Assembly: GCF_014204895.1 (NCBI RefSeq)
Contig: NZ_JACHMF010000001.1
Location: 2,232,001-2,296,000, forward strand
Length of the DNA: 64,000 nucleotides
Direction of reading: 5' to 3'
Source of the DNA: Paractinoplanes abujensis
GTDB lineage: Bacteria > Actinomycetota > Actinomycetes > Mycobacteriales > Micromonosporaceae
The position numbers and the translations under genes are program-made. This document shows, one piece after another, positions 40,822-47,746 of the stretch (within the stretch, counting starts at the first letter, position 1; every line of letters begins with the position of its first letter). The notes beneath the pieces are model-generated. The model worked only from the letters and a program-made list of their open reading frames with translations. It made no database searches and was not told where the DNA came from.

Positions 40822-42342
40822 CTACGCCTCGTAGATCGTTTCGCCCTGCAGAACCGTGCGCCGGCAGACCGGGCGGTCCGGGACCACGCCGTCGACGCCG
40901 GGCAGCAGAGCCGGCAGCCCTTCCCGTACGCCACCGGGGGTGTCCCAGACCGCGAACGTGCCCGCCTGCCCCGGCGCGAGCACGCCCGCATCGTCGACCA
41001 GCGCCGCTTTCCACCCGCCGCGGGTCGAGGCCGCGAACGCCGCCCGCACGCTCATCCGGTACACCGGGTTGCGCGGGGCCGCGGCCGCCACCACCACCGC
41101 CCACGGGTCGAGCGCCGTCACCGGCGAGTCCGACCCGAACGCCAGCTGCACCCCGGTCGCGTGCATCGCGCCGATCGGGTTCGACGCCATCGCCCGCTCG
41201 ACGCCGAGGCGTTGCGCGTACATCCGGTCCGGGCCGCCCCACAGCGCGTCGAACACCGGCTGCACCGAGCCCAGCACCCCGAACTCGACCATCCGCGCGA
41301 TCATCGCCTTGTCGATCAGCTCGACGTGCTCCACGCGGTGCCGCCCGGCCCGGACGGCGTCGACCCCGACCGACTTGGCGGCCAGCGCGAACCCTTCGAG
41401 CACGGTCTCGATGGCGGCGTCACCGATCGCGTGGAACCCGCCCTGCACACCGACGGTGACGCAGTCGAGCAGGTGCTCGGCGGCCTGCTCCGCGCTCACG
41501 AACGCCTCGCCGCACCCCCGATGGCCGTCGCGGAAGGGCTCCCGGACGCTGGCCGTGCGGGAGCCGAGCGCGCCGTCCGCGTACAGGTCGCCGGCCGCGC
41601 CGACCGCGCCCAGCTCCTTGGCCTTGAGGGCGCCGCCGAGCTCACCCCAGTAGCCGAACACCTGCGGCAGCCCCTGCCCGCTCAGCGCGAGGACCGACGT
41701 GAGGTCGGCCTCGCTGGAGGTGCCCGGGCCGCCGCACTCGTGCACGGCCGCGATCCCCAGCGACGCCATCCGGGTCAGCGCGGTCCGCTGCGCCGCGGTC
41801 CGCTGCGCCGGGGTCAGGTCGTTGAGCGCCAGAGCCCGTACGGCGTGATGGTCGGCCTCTTTGACGAGGCTCTCACCGGTGGGCAGCCCGGCCGCCGCGA
41901 GCAGCGCCGGCGACGCCAGGGCGGAGTGCACCGAGGCCTGCGACAGGTAGACCCGGCGGCCCCCGGCGGCCCGGTCCAGCTCGGCGGCGCTCGGCACGCT
42001 CTGGTCGGCCCAGGTCGACTCGTCCCAGCCGTGACCGTGCACGAGGCCGTCGGCGGCCCGGGTGCCGGCGAAGGCCGCGACGGCGTCCAGCAAGTCCGCC
42101 TTCGAGCGGGCGGATCCCAGATCGAGGCCGTCGAGGGCGAGGCCGGTGTCGGTGGTGTGCACGTGGGCGTCGACGAAAGCGGGGGTGACCAGACCGTTGC
42201 CGAGGTCGACGGTCCGGTCGGCGGCGGGGGTGTCCGCGGAGTCGCCGAGCCAGGCGATCCGTCCGTCGCGCACCAGCATGGCGGTGGCCCGCGGGTCGGC
42301 GGCGGAGTAGAAGCGGCCGTGGGTGTAGAGCACCTCAGTCAT
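40822..42342 (-). CDS. YtcJ-like amidohydrolase family 3 protein inside the kam operon
   Basis: A 506-residue metal-dependent amidohydrolase. The N-terminal motif AFVDAHVHTTD supplies the first metal ligands, HAIGDAAI near residue 277 a further one, RVEHVEL the next histidine and FGSDSPVTALDPW the catalytic aspartate. Members of this family hydrolyse N-acyl or exocyclic amide bonds, often with unclear substrates. It lies between kdd (5 bp) and kamD (13 bp) with the same orientation, so it is part of the operon, although no such enzyme is needed in the known lysine pathway. It may release lysine or an amine from an acylated precursor, or act on a later intermediate. Confidence 0.88.
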   Translation of the reverse strand: MTEVLYTHGRFYSAADPRATAMLVRDGRIAWLGDSADTPAADRTVDLGNGLVTPAFVDAHVHTTDTGLALDGLDLGSARSKADLLDAVAAFAGTRAADGLVHGHGWDESTWADQSVPSAAELDRAAGGRRVYLSQASVHSALASPALLAAAGLPTGESLVKEADHHAVRALALNDLTPAQRTAAQRTALTRMASLGIAAVHECGGPGTSSEADLTSVLALSGQGLPQVFGYWGELGGALKAKELGAVGAAGDLYADGALGSRTASVREPFRDGHRGCGEAFVSAEQAAEHLLDCVTVGVQGGFHAIGDAAIETVLEGFALAAKSVGVDAVRAGRHRVEHVELIDKAMIARMVEFGVLGSVQPVFDALWGGPDRMYAQRLGVERAMASNPIGAMHATGVQLAFGSDSPVTALDPWAVVVAAAAPRNPVYRMSVRAAFAASTRGGWKAALVDDAGVLAPGQAGTFAVWDTPGGVREGLPALLPGVDGVVPDRPVCRRTVLQGETIYEA

Positions 42343-42347
42343 AGGCG

Positions 42348-43364
42348 TCAGTGTCCCGCGATTCGCGCCTCGAAGAGCGACCGGACCGCCGGGACGCGTC
42401 GCAGAAGATCGACAGCGAACGCGGCGTGCCCGGGCACGAAACCGTTGCCGATCAGCATCGTGACGTCGGCGGCCAGGCCCTCCGCGCCCAGGGCGGCGGC
42501 CGGGAAACTGGTCGCCATCGAGAAGAAGATCACTGTGCCGCCGGGGGCCGTGGCCAGGATCGCGCCGTGCTCACACCCGGGCACGTCCACGCAGACGACC
42601 GTGATCGTGGCCGGCTCGCCGACCGCGGCCGCGACCTCCACCGGGTTGCGGGCGTCGGCGATCGCCACCTCGTCGGCCACCCCGGCGCCGCGAAGGCTCG
42701 CCGCCTCCTGCTCGTTCCGGACGATGCCGATGGTGCGGGCGCCGGCCATGCGTGCGGCGGCCAGGGCGAGAGAGCCGCTCTTGCCGGCGCCGCCGAGAAC
42801 GGCCACGCGCGCGTCCGGATAGCTGCGGACAACGCGGTCGGTGAGCGCGGGTGCGCCGCAGACGTCGTACACCGCCAGCGACAACTCGGGCGCGAGATCA
42901 TCGGGGAGGACGCCGACGATCGAGCGGCCGAACAGGATCGCGGTGCCCTCGGCCGGGACCTGCTCGGACAAGCCGTCCCAGCCCGCGAGCCCGTCGGTGA
43001 TCCGGAGCGGGGTCAGAGTCAGCGACACCAGCGTGGCCACCCGGTCGCCCTCCTTCACACCGAGCGGCGAGCGCGGGCCCACCTCGTCGACGACACCGAT
43101 CAGCATGCCGCCCGAGCCGGTGACCGGGTTGTGCATCTTGCCGCGCGCCGCCACGATCTCGAGCACCTCGGCGCGGATGGCGGCACCGTCCCCGCCGTGC
43201 TTCTCGGCCAGCTGCCGGTAGCTCGCGGCGTCCAGGTTGAGGCGCTCCACCCGTACGCGGATCTCGTCGTCGGAGATCTCCGGGCTCGCGTCCAGCCGCC
43301 AGGCCGCCTGAGGCAGCACCCCGACGGGCTCCAGCACCCGGTCAAGTCCGGCAGAAGACGCCAT
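42348..43364 (-). CDS. kdd: L-erythro-3,5-diaminohexanoate dehydrogenase
   Basis: A 338-residue NAD(P)-dependent dehydrogenase of the Kdd family. The N terminus GLDRVLEPVGVLPQAAWRLD, the central ARGKMHNPVTGSGGMLIG and ATLVSLTLTPLRI, and the dinucleotide-binding VAVLGGAGKSGSLAL match Kdd from Fusobacterium and Clostridium as I remember them. It oxidises 3,5-diaminohexanoate to 5-amino-3-oxohexanoate, the step after KamDE. ATG 43364 follows AGGGGTGGGG. It is the first gene of the leftward operon and divergent from kamA, with 133 bp between. Confidence 0.92.
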   Translation of the reverse strand: MASSAGLDRVLEPVGVLPQAAWRLDASPEISDDEIRVRVERLNLDAASYRQLAEKHGGDGAAIRAEVLEIVAARGKMHNPVTGSGGMLIGVVDEVGPRSPLGVKEGDRVATLVSLTLTPLRITDGLAGWDGLSEQVPAEGTAILFGRSIVGVLPDDLAPELSLAVYDVCGAPALTDRVVRSYPDARVAVLGGAGKSGSLALAAARMAGARTIGIVRNEQEAASLRGAGVADEVAIADARNPVEVAAAVGEPATITVVCVDVPGCEHGAILATAPGGTVIFFSMATSFPAAALGAEGLAADVTMLIGNGFVPGHAAFAVDLLRRVPAVRSLFEARIAGH

Positions 43365-43410
43365 TAACCCCACCCCTAACAAGAAATCAAGGACCCCAGC
43401 GCGTATCCAA

Positions 43411-43453
43411 ACCGTAAATCCTTCGGCCCACTGTTTACCAGACCGGAAATCCT
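43411..43453. promoter_or_regulatory. Direct repeats in the kdd/kamA divergent promoter
   Basis: ACCGTAAATCCT (43411-43422) and ACCGGAAATCCT (43442-43453) match at 11 of 12 bases and are exactly 31 bp apart, three helical turns, so a regulator could bind both on one DNA face. The second copy abuts the TAGCGT box (43458-43463) that is a plausible -10 of kamA. They lie in the most AT-rich part of the 133-bp interval. Confidence 0.5.
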
Positions 43454-43497
43454 CCAGTAGCGTGGATCCGGTCCGAACGATCGATCAGGGAGGCTTC

Positions 43498-44859
43498 GTG
43501 ACCCAGCCCGCCGGACAGCCGTACGAGTACCGCCGCCGCACCCTGGTCGAACCGGACTGGACCCGCTTCCCCGGGTGGCGCGACGTGACCGAGGCGCAGT
43601 GGCAGTCCGCCCAGTGGCAGCGGGTCAACTGCGTCAAGAACGTCAAGCAGCTGCGCGCCGCCATGGGCGACCTGCTCGACGAGAGCTTCTACACCGACCT
43701 CGAGACCGACCAGCAGCGCCTGGCCACGATGTCGATGCTGCTCCCGCCGCAGATGCTCAACACGATGGTGCCCGACCGGACCCCCGATACGGAGTCGTTC
43801 TACGCCGACCCGATCCGGCGCTACATGCTGCCGGTGGCCACCGACCGCCACCTCGACTGGCCGTCGCACCCGCACGCCACCCGCGACTCCCTCCACGAGC
43901 ACGACATGTGGGTCGCCGAGGGCCTCACCCACCGCTACCCCACCAAGGTCCTGGCCGAGCTGCTCTCGACCTGCCCCCAGTACTGCGGGCACTGCACCCG
44001 GATGGACCTGGTCGGCAACAGCACCCCCACGGTCGACAAGCTGAAACTGTCGCTCAAGCCGGTCGACCGCTACGACGCGCACCTGACCTACCTGAAGGCC
44101 CACCCCGGCGTACGGGATGTGGTGGTCAGCGGGGGCGACGTGGCCAACGTGCCGTGGAAGCAGCTCGAGGCGTACCTGATGGGCCTGCTCTCGGTGCCCA
44201 CGGTGCGCGACATCCGGCTGGCCACCAAGGCGCTCATGGGCCTGCCCCAGCACTGGCTGCAGCCCGACGTCGTGGAGGGTCTGCACCGGGTGGCCATCAC
44301 GGCCCAGCGGCGCGGGGTCAACCTGGCCGTGCACACCCACGTCAACCATGTGAACTCACTGACCCCGCTGGTCGCCAAGGCCGCGCAGACGCTGCTCGAA
44401 GTGGGCGTGCGCGACGTGCGCAACCAGGGCGTGCTCATGCGCGGCGTCAACGCGACCACGGCCGACCTGCTCGACCTGTGCTTCGGGCTGCAGGGTGAGG
44501 CCGGCATCCTGCCGTACTACTTCTACATGTGCGACATGATCCCCAACGCCGAGCACTGGCGGGTCCCGGTGTGGCACGCCCAGCAGCTGCAGCACGACAT
44601 GATGGGCTACCTGCCCGGGTACGCGACCCCGCGGATCGTCTGCGACGTGCCGTTCGTCGGCAAGCGCTGGGTGCACATGGTCGCCGAGTACGACCGCGAG
44701 CACGGCATCTCGTACTGGACCAAGAACTACCGCACGTCGATCGAGCAGAACGACGACGAGGCGTTGTCCAAGCTGCACGCCTACTACGACCCGATCGACA
44801 CCCTCCCCCAGACCGGCCAGGACTGGTGGCGCAAGCAGGAAGCCGCCGCCACGGCGTGA
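43498..44859 (+). CDS. kamA: L-lysine 2,3-aminomutase (radical SAM, PLP)
   Basis: A 453-residue radical-SAM aminomutase. The [4Fe-4S] motif CPQYCGHC (Cys159, Cys163, Cys166) is intact, preceded by HRYPTKVLAELLSTC. VVVSGGDVANVP is the SAM-binding GGD motif. PYYFYMCDMIPNAEHWRVP is typical of the lysine/glutamate aminomutase family near the pyridoxal-phosphate lysine region. It converts L-lysine to L-beta-lysine. The long N and C termini resemble classical KamA more than EpmB. It is divergent from kdd, has an AGGGAGG site before GTG 43498, and is followed by a strong terminator, so it is monocistronic but probably co-regulated with the leftward operon. Confidence 0.93.
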   Translation: MTQPAGQPYEYRRRTLVEPDWTRFPGWRDVTEAQWQSAQWQRVNCVKNVKQLRAAMGDLLDESFYTDLETDQQRLATMSMLLPPQMLNTMVPDRTPDTESFYADPIRRYMLPVATDRHLDWPSHPHATRDSLHEHDMWVAEGLTHRYPTKVLAELLSTCPQYCGHCTRMDLVGNSTPTVDKLKLSLKPVDRYDAHLTYLKAHPGVRDVVVSGGDVANVPWKQLEAYLMGLLSVPTVRDIRLATKALMGLPQHWLQPDVVEGLHRVAITAQRRGVNLAVHTHVNHVNSLTPLVAKAAQTLLEVGVRDVRNQGVLMRGVNATTADLLDLCFGLQGEAGILPYYFYMCDMIPNAEHWRVPVWHAQQLQHDMMGYLPGYATPRIVCDVPFVGKRWVHMVAEYDREHGISYWTKNYRTSIEQNDDEALSKLHAYYDPIDTLPQTGQDWWRKQEAAATA

Positions 44860-44864
44860 CACGG

Positions 44865-44914
44865 CGAAGTGGCCGGCCCCATGTGCGGAGGCCGGCCACT
44901 TCGTCTTTTCTTTG
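44865..44914 (+). terminator. Strong terminator after kamA
   Basis: Arms CGAAGTGGCCGGCC (44865-44878) and GGCCGGCCACTTCG (44890-44903) form a 14-bp perfect stem with an 11-base loop, followed by TCTTTTCTTT. It starts five bases after the kamA stop codon. Confidence 0.93.
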
Positions 44915-44976
44915 GATTCCTCGCGCCGGCCGATGGCCGTGTCCTGCTCGCGCTCGGAAGCTCGGTGCGGCGCCGG

Positions 44977-45168
44977 TCAGCTGAAGGCGTCGCGCACGTC
45001 CTTGCCGGCGTCCTTGACGTGCTCGCCGGCCTGCTTGGCGTGCGCGGCGGTCTCCTGCGCCTGCCCCTCGGCGACCAGACGCTCGTTGTCGGTGGCCCGT
45101 CCCACGGCCTGCTTGGCCTTGCCGGTCAGTTCCTCGGCCTCGTTCTTGACCTTGTCGGTGAAGCTCAT
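44977..45168 (-). CDS. csbD: CsbD-family stress protein
   Basis: A 63-residue hydrophilic protein of the CsbD family, starting MSFTDKVKNEAEELTGKAKQ and consisting of charged amphipathic helices. In Bacillus the gene belongs to the general-stress regulon of sigma-B. Here a sigma-B-like promoter (GTTT-N16-GGGCAT) lies about 40 bp upstream of the ATG, which has a GGAGG site. Its function is unknown; it is thought to protect against stress or stabilise membranes. Confidence 0.92.
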   Translation of the reverse strand: MSFTDKVKNEAEELTGKAKQAVGRATDNERLVAEGQAQETAAHAKQAGEHVKDAGKDVRDAFS

Positions 45169-45205
45169 CGCTGAAAACCTCCGTGGTAAGTGGCTCGCCG
45201 TTCAG

Positions 45206-45231
45206 ATGCCCACTGACCCGGTGCGCGAAAC
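45206..45231 (-). promoter_or_regulatory. Sigma-B-like promoter of csbD
   Basis: On the minus strand GTTT (45228-45231) and GGGCAT (45206-45211) are 16 bases apart, close to the Streptomyces sigma-B consensus GNNT-N14-16-GGGTAY. The position and the stress-gene context agree. Confidence 0.55.
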
Positions 45232-45242
45232 ACCCTCTGTAG

Positions 45243-45264
45243 CGTCCTAGGATCCTGGTTCGAT
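45243..45264. promoter_or_regulatory. CCTAGG-type motif, copy 3
   Basis: GTCCTAGGATCCTGGTTCGA closely matches ATCCTAGGATTCTAGGTTGG at 29916 and shares the TCCTAGGA core with 12761. It lies 12 bp upstream of the csbD -35 box and about 50 bp upstream of the -10 of the acetyltransferase gene on the other strand, so it could serve either. Confidence 0.45.
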
Positions 45265-45324
45265 TGGTCCCCTGGTGCCGAAAAGGGAGCGACAGCCGCC
45301 CGCCGGGGAACTACCGTCCGCCGG

Positions 45325-46299
45325 ATGCGTGAAGATCTCATCTGGCGCCCGCTCACCCGCGGCGACGCCAGGACGTCGGCCGACCTGCTCAACGCCATGG
45401 AGGCCGCCGACCAGGTGGGTGAGTTCTACGACGAGCGGGACACCCTCCAGGAGCTCGTCGACCCGTACACGGATCTGGAGCGCGGCAGCCTGGCCGCCTT
45501 CGACGGCGACGTGATGGCCGGCTTCATGAAGACTCGATACCAGGCGACCCCCGACGGGGTCCACCGGATCACCATGGACGGCGGCGTGGCCCCCGCCTAC
45601 CGGCGCCAGGGCCTCGGCACCCGGCTGCTCAAGGCCGGGGTGGCCGCGGCCGGGGAACTGCACGCGCTGCACCACCCGGCGCTCCATCTCGCCGTGGACA
45701 TCCACAAGCCCGAGAGCATGGCCGGCCTGGCCGAACTCGTCCGCGCCCACGGCTTCACACAGGTCAGCTACTACCAGCATCTCGAACACGCGCTCGGCGA
45801 CGCGATCCCGGCCGCCCCGGTCCCCACCGGGCTGCGCCTCGAGCCGTGGTCGGCCGCCAACGACGAGGACTTCCGCCTGATCCGCAACGAGGCGTTCAAA
45901 ACGGACCGGCTCCGGGCCCCCATGACCGCGGAGTCCTGGACCAGCAAGATCACCAATCAGAGTTTCCGGCCCACGGTCAGCTTCCTGCTGCGCGACGAAG
46001 CCACCGGAGCCCCCGCGGGCATGCTGGTGACGATGTCGTGGGACGCGGACACGGCGGCCACCGGCATCCGCGACGCGCGCTTCCTGTTCGTCGCGACCCA
46101 GGAGGCGTACCGCAGGCGAGGCGTCGCGGCCGCCCTCATCGGGCACGCCCTGCGGACCGCGGCCGGCCAGGGATACGACAGGGCCCTGGTGGAGGCGGAC
46201 TCGCAGAACCCCTTCGGCGCGATCAACGTCTACGAGAAGGCCGGGTTCACGCCGCGACTGCGCTTCGTGAGCTGGGCACTCGAAGTCCCGCATCGATAA
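45325..46299 (+). CDS. Tandem-domain GNAT acetyltransferase
   Basis: A 324-residue protein of two GNAT domains. The first (residues 5-165) contains MDGGVAPAYRRQGLGTRLL, with a full acetyl-CoA loop RRQGLG. The second (about 175-320) contains FLFVATQEAYRRRGVAAALIGH, with a second intact loop RRRGVA, and ends with NPFGAINVYEKAGF. The arrangement resembles mycothiol synthase (MshD) and related actinobacterial enzymes, but the substrate is unknown. ATG 45325 has TACCGT ending seven bases upstream and no Shine-Dalgarno, so it is likely leaderless. Confidence 0.87.
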   Translation: MREDLIWRPLTRGDARTSADLLNAMEAADQVGEFYDERDTLQELVDPYTDLERGSLAAFDGDVMAGFMKTRYQATPDGVHRITMDGGVAPAYRRQGLGTRLLKAGVAAAGELHALHHPALHLAVDIHKPESMAGLAELVRAHGFTQVSYYQHLEHALGDAIPAAPVPTGLRLEPWSAANDEDFRLIRNEAFKTDRLRAPMTAESWTSKITNQSFRPTVSFLLRDEATGAPAGMLVTMSWDADTAATGIRDARFLFVATQEAYRRRGVAAALIGHALRTAAGQGYDRALVEADSQNPFGAINVYEKAGFTPRLRFVSWALEVPHR

Positions 46300-46309
46300 G
46301 ATCGTGAAT

Positions 46310-47032
46310 GTGAACGACCGCGCCGCACACGCCAACTCGTTCGGTCCCGCCGCCGAGATCTACGAGCGGGGGCGGCCGTCCTATCCGCCCGCGGCCCTCG
46401 ACTGGCTGCTGCCGGCGGGCACGCCGCGTGTGCTCGACCTCGGGGCGGGCACCGGGAAGCTGACCCGGCAGATCCGCGACCGCGGCCTCGAGGTCACCGC
46501 CGTCGAGCCCGCGGAGGGCATGCTCGAGCAGCTCAAGCGGTCGGTGCCCGGCGTGCCGGCTCATCTGGGCCGCGCCGAGCAAATCCCGCTGCCGGACTCC
46601 TCGGCCGACGCGGTGCTGTTGGCGCAGGCCTGGCACTGGGTCGACCCCGCGCAGGCGGCGCCGGAGATCGCGCGGGTGCTGACCCCGGGCGGGCGGCTCG
46701 GGCTGCTGTGGAATCTGCGCGACGAGCGGGCCGACTGGGTGCGGCGGCTGGGCGAGATCATCGGCAGCCAGGAGTCCGAACGCGACACCGTCGTGGGGCC
46801 GCCGTTCGGGCCGGTGGAGATCGCGCACTTCGAGTGGACCGAGACGCTGGGCCCGGAGCGGCTGATCGACATGGTCGCGTCGCGCAGCTACGTCATCCTG
46901 CTGGAGCCGGACGAGCGGGCGGCCCTGCTGATGGAGGTGCGCCGGCTGATCGCGACCCACCCCGACCTGGTCGGGCGCACCGAGTTCCGGCTGCCCTACA
47001 TCACGGAGTGCGCTCGGACAGCTCTGCTGTGA
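46310..47032 (+). CDS. Class I SAM-dependent methyltransferase
   Basis: A 240-residue methyltransferase. Motif I VLDLGAGTGKLTRQI is near residue 43, motif II VTAVEPAEGML follows, then LPDSSADAVLLAQAWHWVD, a signature of the UbiE/Methyltransf_11 group, and RVLTPGGRLGLLWN. The substrate is unknown. GTG 46310 is preferred over GTG 46304 because TAAGAT ends seven bases before it (leaderless pattern). The 3' end overlaps the convergent Lrp gene by 32 bp. Confidence 0.87.
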   Translation: MNDRAAHANSFGPAAEIYERGRPSYPPAALDWLLPAGTPRVLDLGAGTGKLTRQIRDRGLEVTAVEPAEGMLEQLKRSVPGVPAHLGRAEQIPLPDSSADAVLLAQAWHWVDPAQAAPEIARVLTPGGRLGLLWNLRDERADWVRRLGEIIGSQESERDTVVGPPFGPVEIAHFEWTETLGPERLIDMVASRSYVILLEPDERAALLMEVRRLIATHPDLVGRTEFRLPYITECARTALL

Positions 47033-47468
47033 TGCGCGGGGGGCGATTCTCGTACGGGGTGGAGAGCACCACCGTCGTGCGGGTGGTGACGTTGGCCGCG
47101 GTGCGGATCTCCTGCAGCAGGCGCTCGAGGTCGGCCGGGCTGCCGACGCGGACGAGGAGCATGTAGAAGTCCTCCCCGGCGACGGAGTAGCACGAGTCGA
47201 TCTCGGACAGGTGGGCCAGCCGGTCGGGCGCGTCGTCGGGCTGCGACGGGTCGAACGGGCGGATCGCCACGAAGGCCGTCAACGGCAGTTCCAAGGCCTC
47301 GTACGACACCTTGGCCGTGTAACCCGCGATCACGCCGCGCTGCTCGAGCCGCCGCACCCGCTGGTGCACGGCCGAGACGCTCAGGCCGACCCGCTCGGCC
47401 AGATCCGTGTACGACAGGCGGCCGTCAGCGGTGAGGGCGCCCACGATCGCCCGGTCGATCTCTTCCAC
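47001..47468 (-). CDS. Lrp/AsnC-family regulator
   Basis: A 155-residue amino-acid-responsive regulator. The N-terminal helix-turn-helix reads LTADGRLSYTDLAERVGLSVSAVHQRVRRLEQRGVI, and the C-terminal RAM (ACT-like) domain begins about residue 60 with TAFVAIRPF and contains VAGEDFYMLLVRV. Lrp-type proteins often sense lysine, leucine or other amino acids. Located 2.1 kb past kamA, it is a candidate regulator of the lysine cluster, but nothing in the sequence proves it. GTG 47468 has TAGGGT ending seven bases upstream, a leaderless pattern. Confidence 0.92.
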   Translation of the reverse strand: MEEIDRAIVGALTADGRLSYTDLAERVGLSVSAVHQRVRRLEQRGVIAGYTAKVSYEALELPLTAFVAIRPFDPSQPDDAPDRLAHLSEIDSCYSVAGEDFYMLLVRVGSPADLERLLQEIRTAANVTTRTTVVLSTPYENRPPRITAELSERTP

Positions 47469-47485
47469 GGGCGACACCCTACCTG

Positions 47486-47716
47486 TTACAAGGCGTTCTT
47501 CTCGGCCTCGGCCAGCACGGCCCGGGCCTGCGCCTCGTCGGTGGCGTTGACCAGCACCGGCACGCCGTCGGTGACGGCCAGGGCGGGGTCGAGCCCGCCC
47601 GCGTCGTCGGCCAGCGCGATCGCTTTCAGCCCGTTGCTCTGCAGCAGCCCGACGATCAGGTCGGCCTCGATCTGGGAGCCGGCGACGGCCACGGTGACGG
47701 TCTCGATGTCGTTCAT
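47486..47716 (-). CDS. DUF2007-like small protein
   Basis: A 76-residue protein with the DUF2007 (putative prokaryotic signal-transducing protein) pattern: VTVAVAGSQIEADLIVGLLQSNGL and then VPVLVNATDEAQARAVLAEAE. It has a ferredoxin-like fold similar to P-II-type proteins and no known biochemical role. It lies 17 bp upstream of the Lrp gene on the same strand, but the Lrp gene seems to have its own leaderless promoter. Confidence 0.82.
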   Translation of the reverse strand: MNDIETVTVAVAGSQIEADLIVGLLQSNGLKAIALADDAGGLDPALAVTDGVPVLVNATDEAQARAVLAEAEKNAL

Positions 47717-47746
47717 GCCCGACAGCTTTGCCGAAGATCGGCCCGC

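Noticed and set aside
39300..41459. A 719-codon plus-strand open frame across kamD
   Set aside because: It is antisense to kamD and the amidohydrolase, which have strong family motifs.
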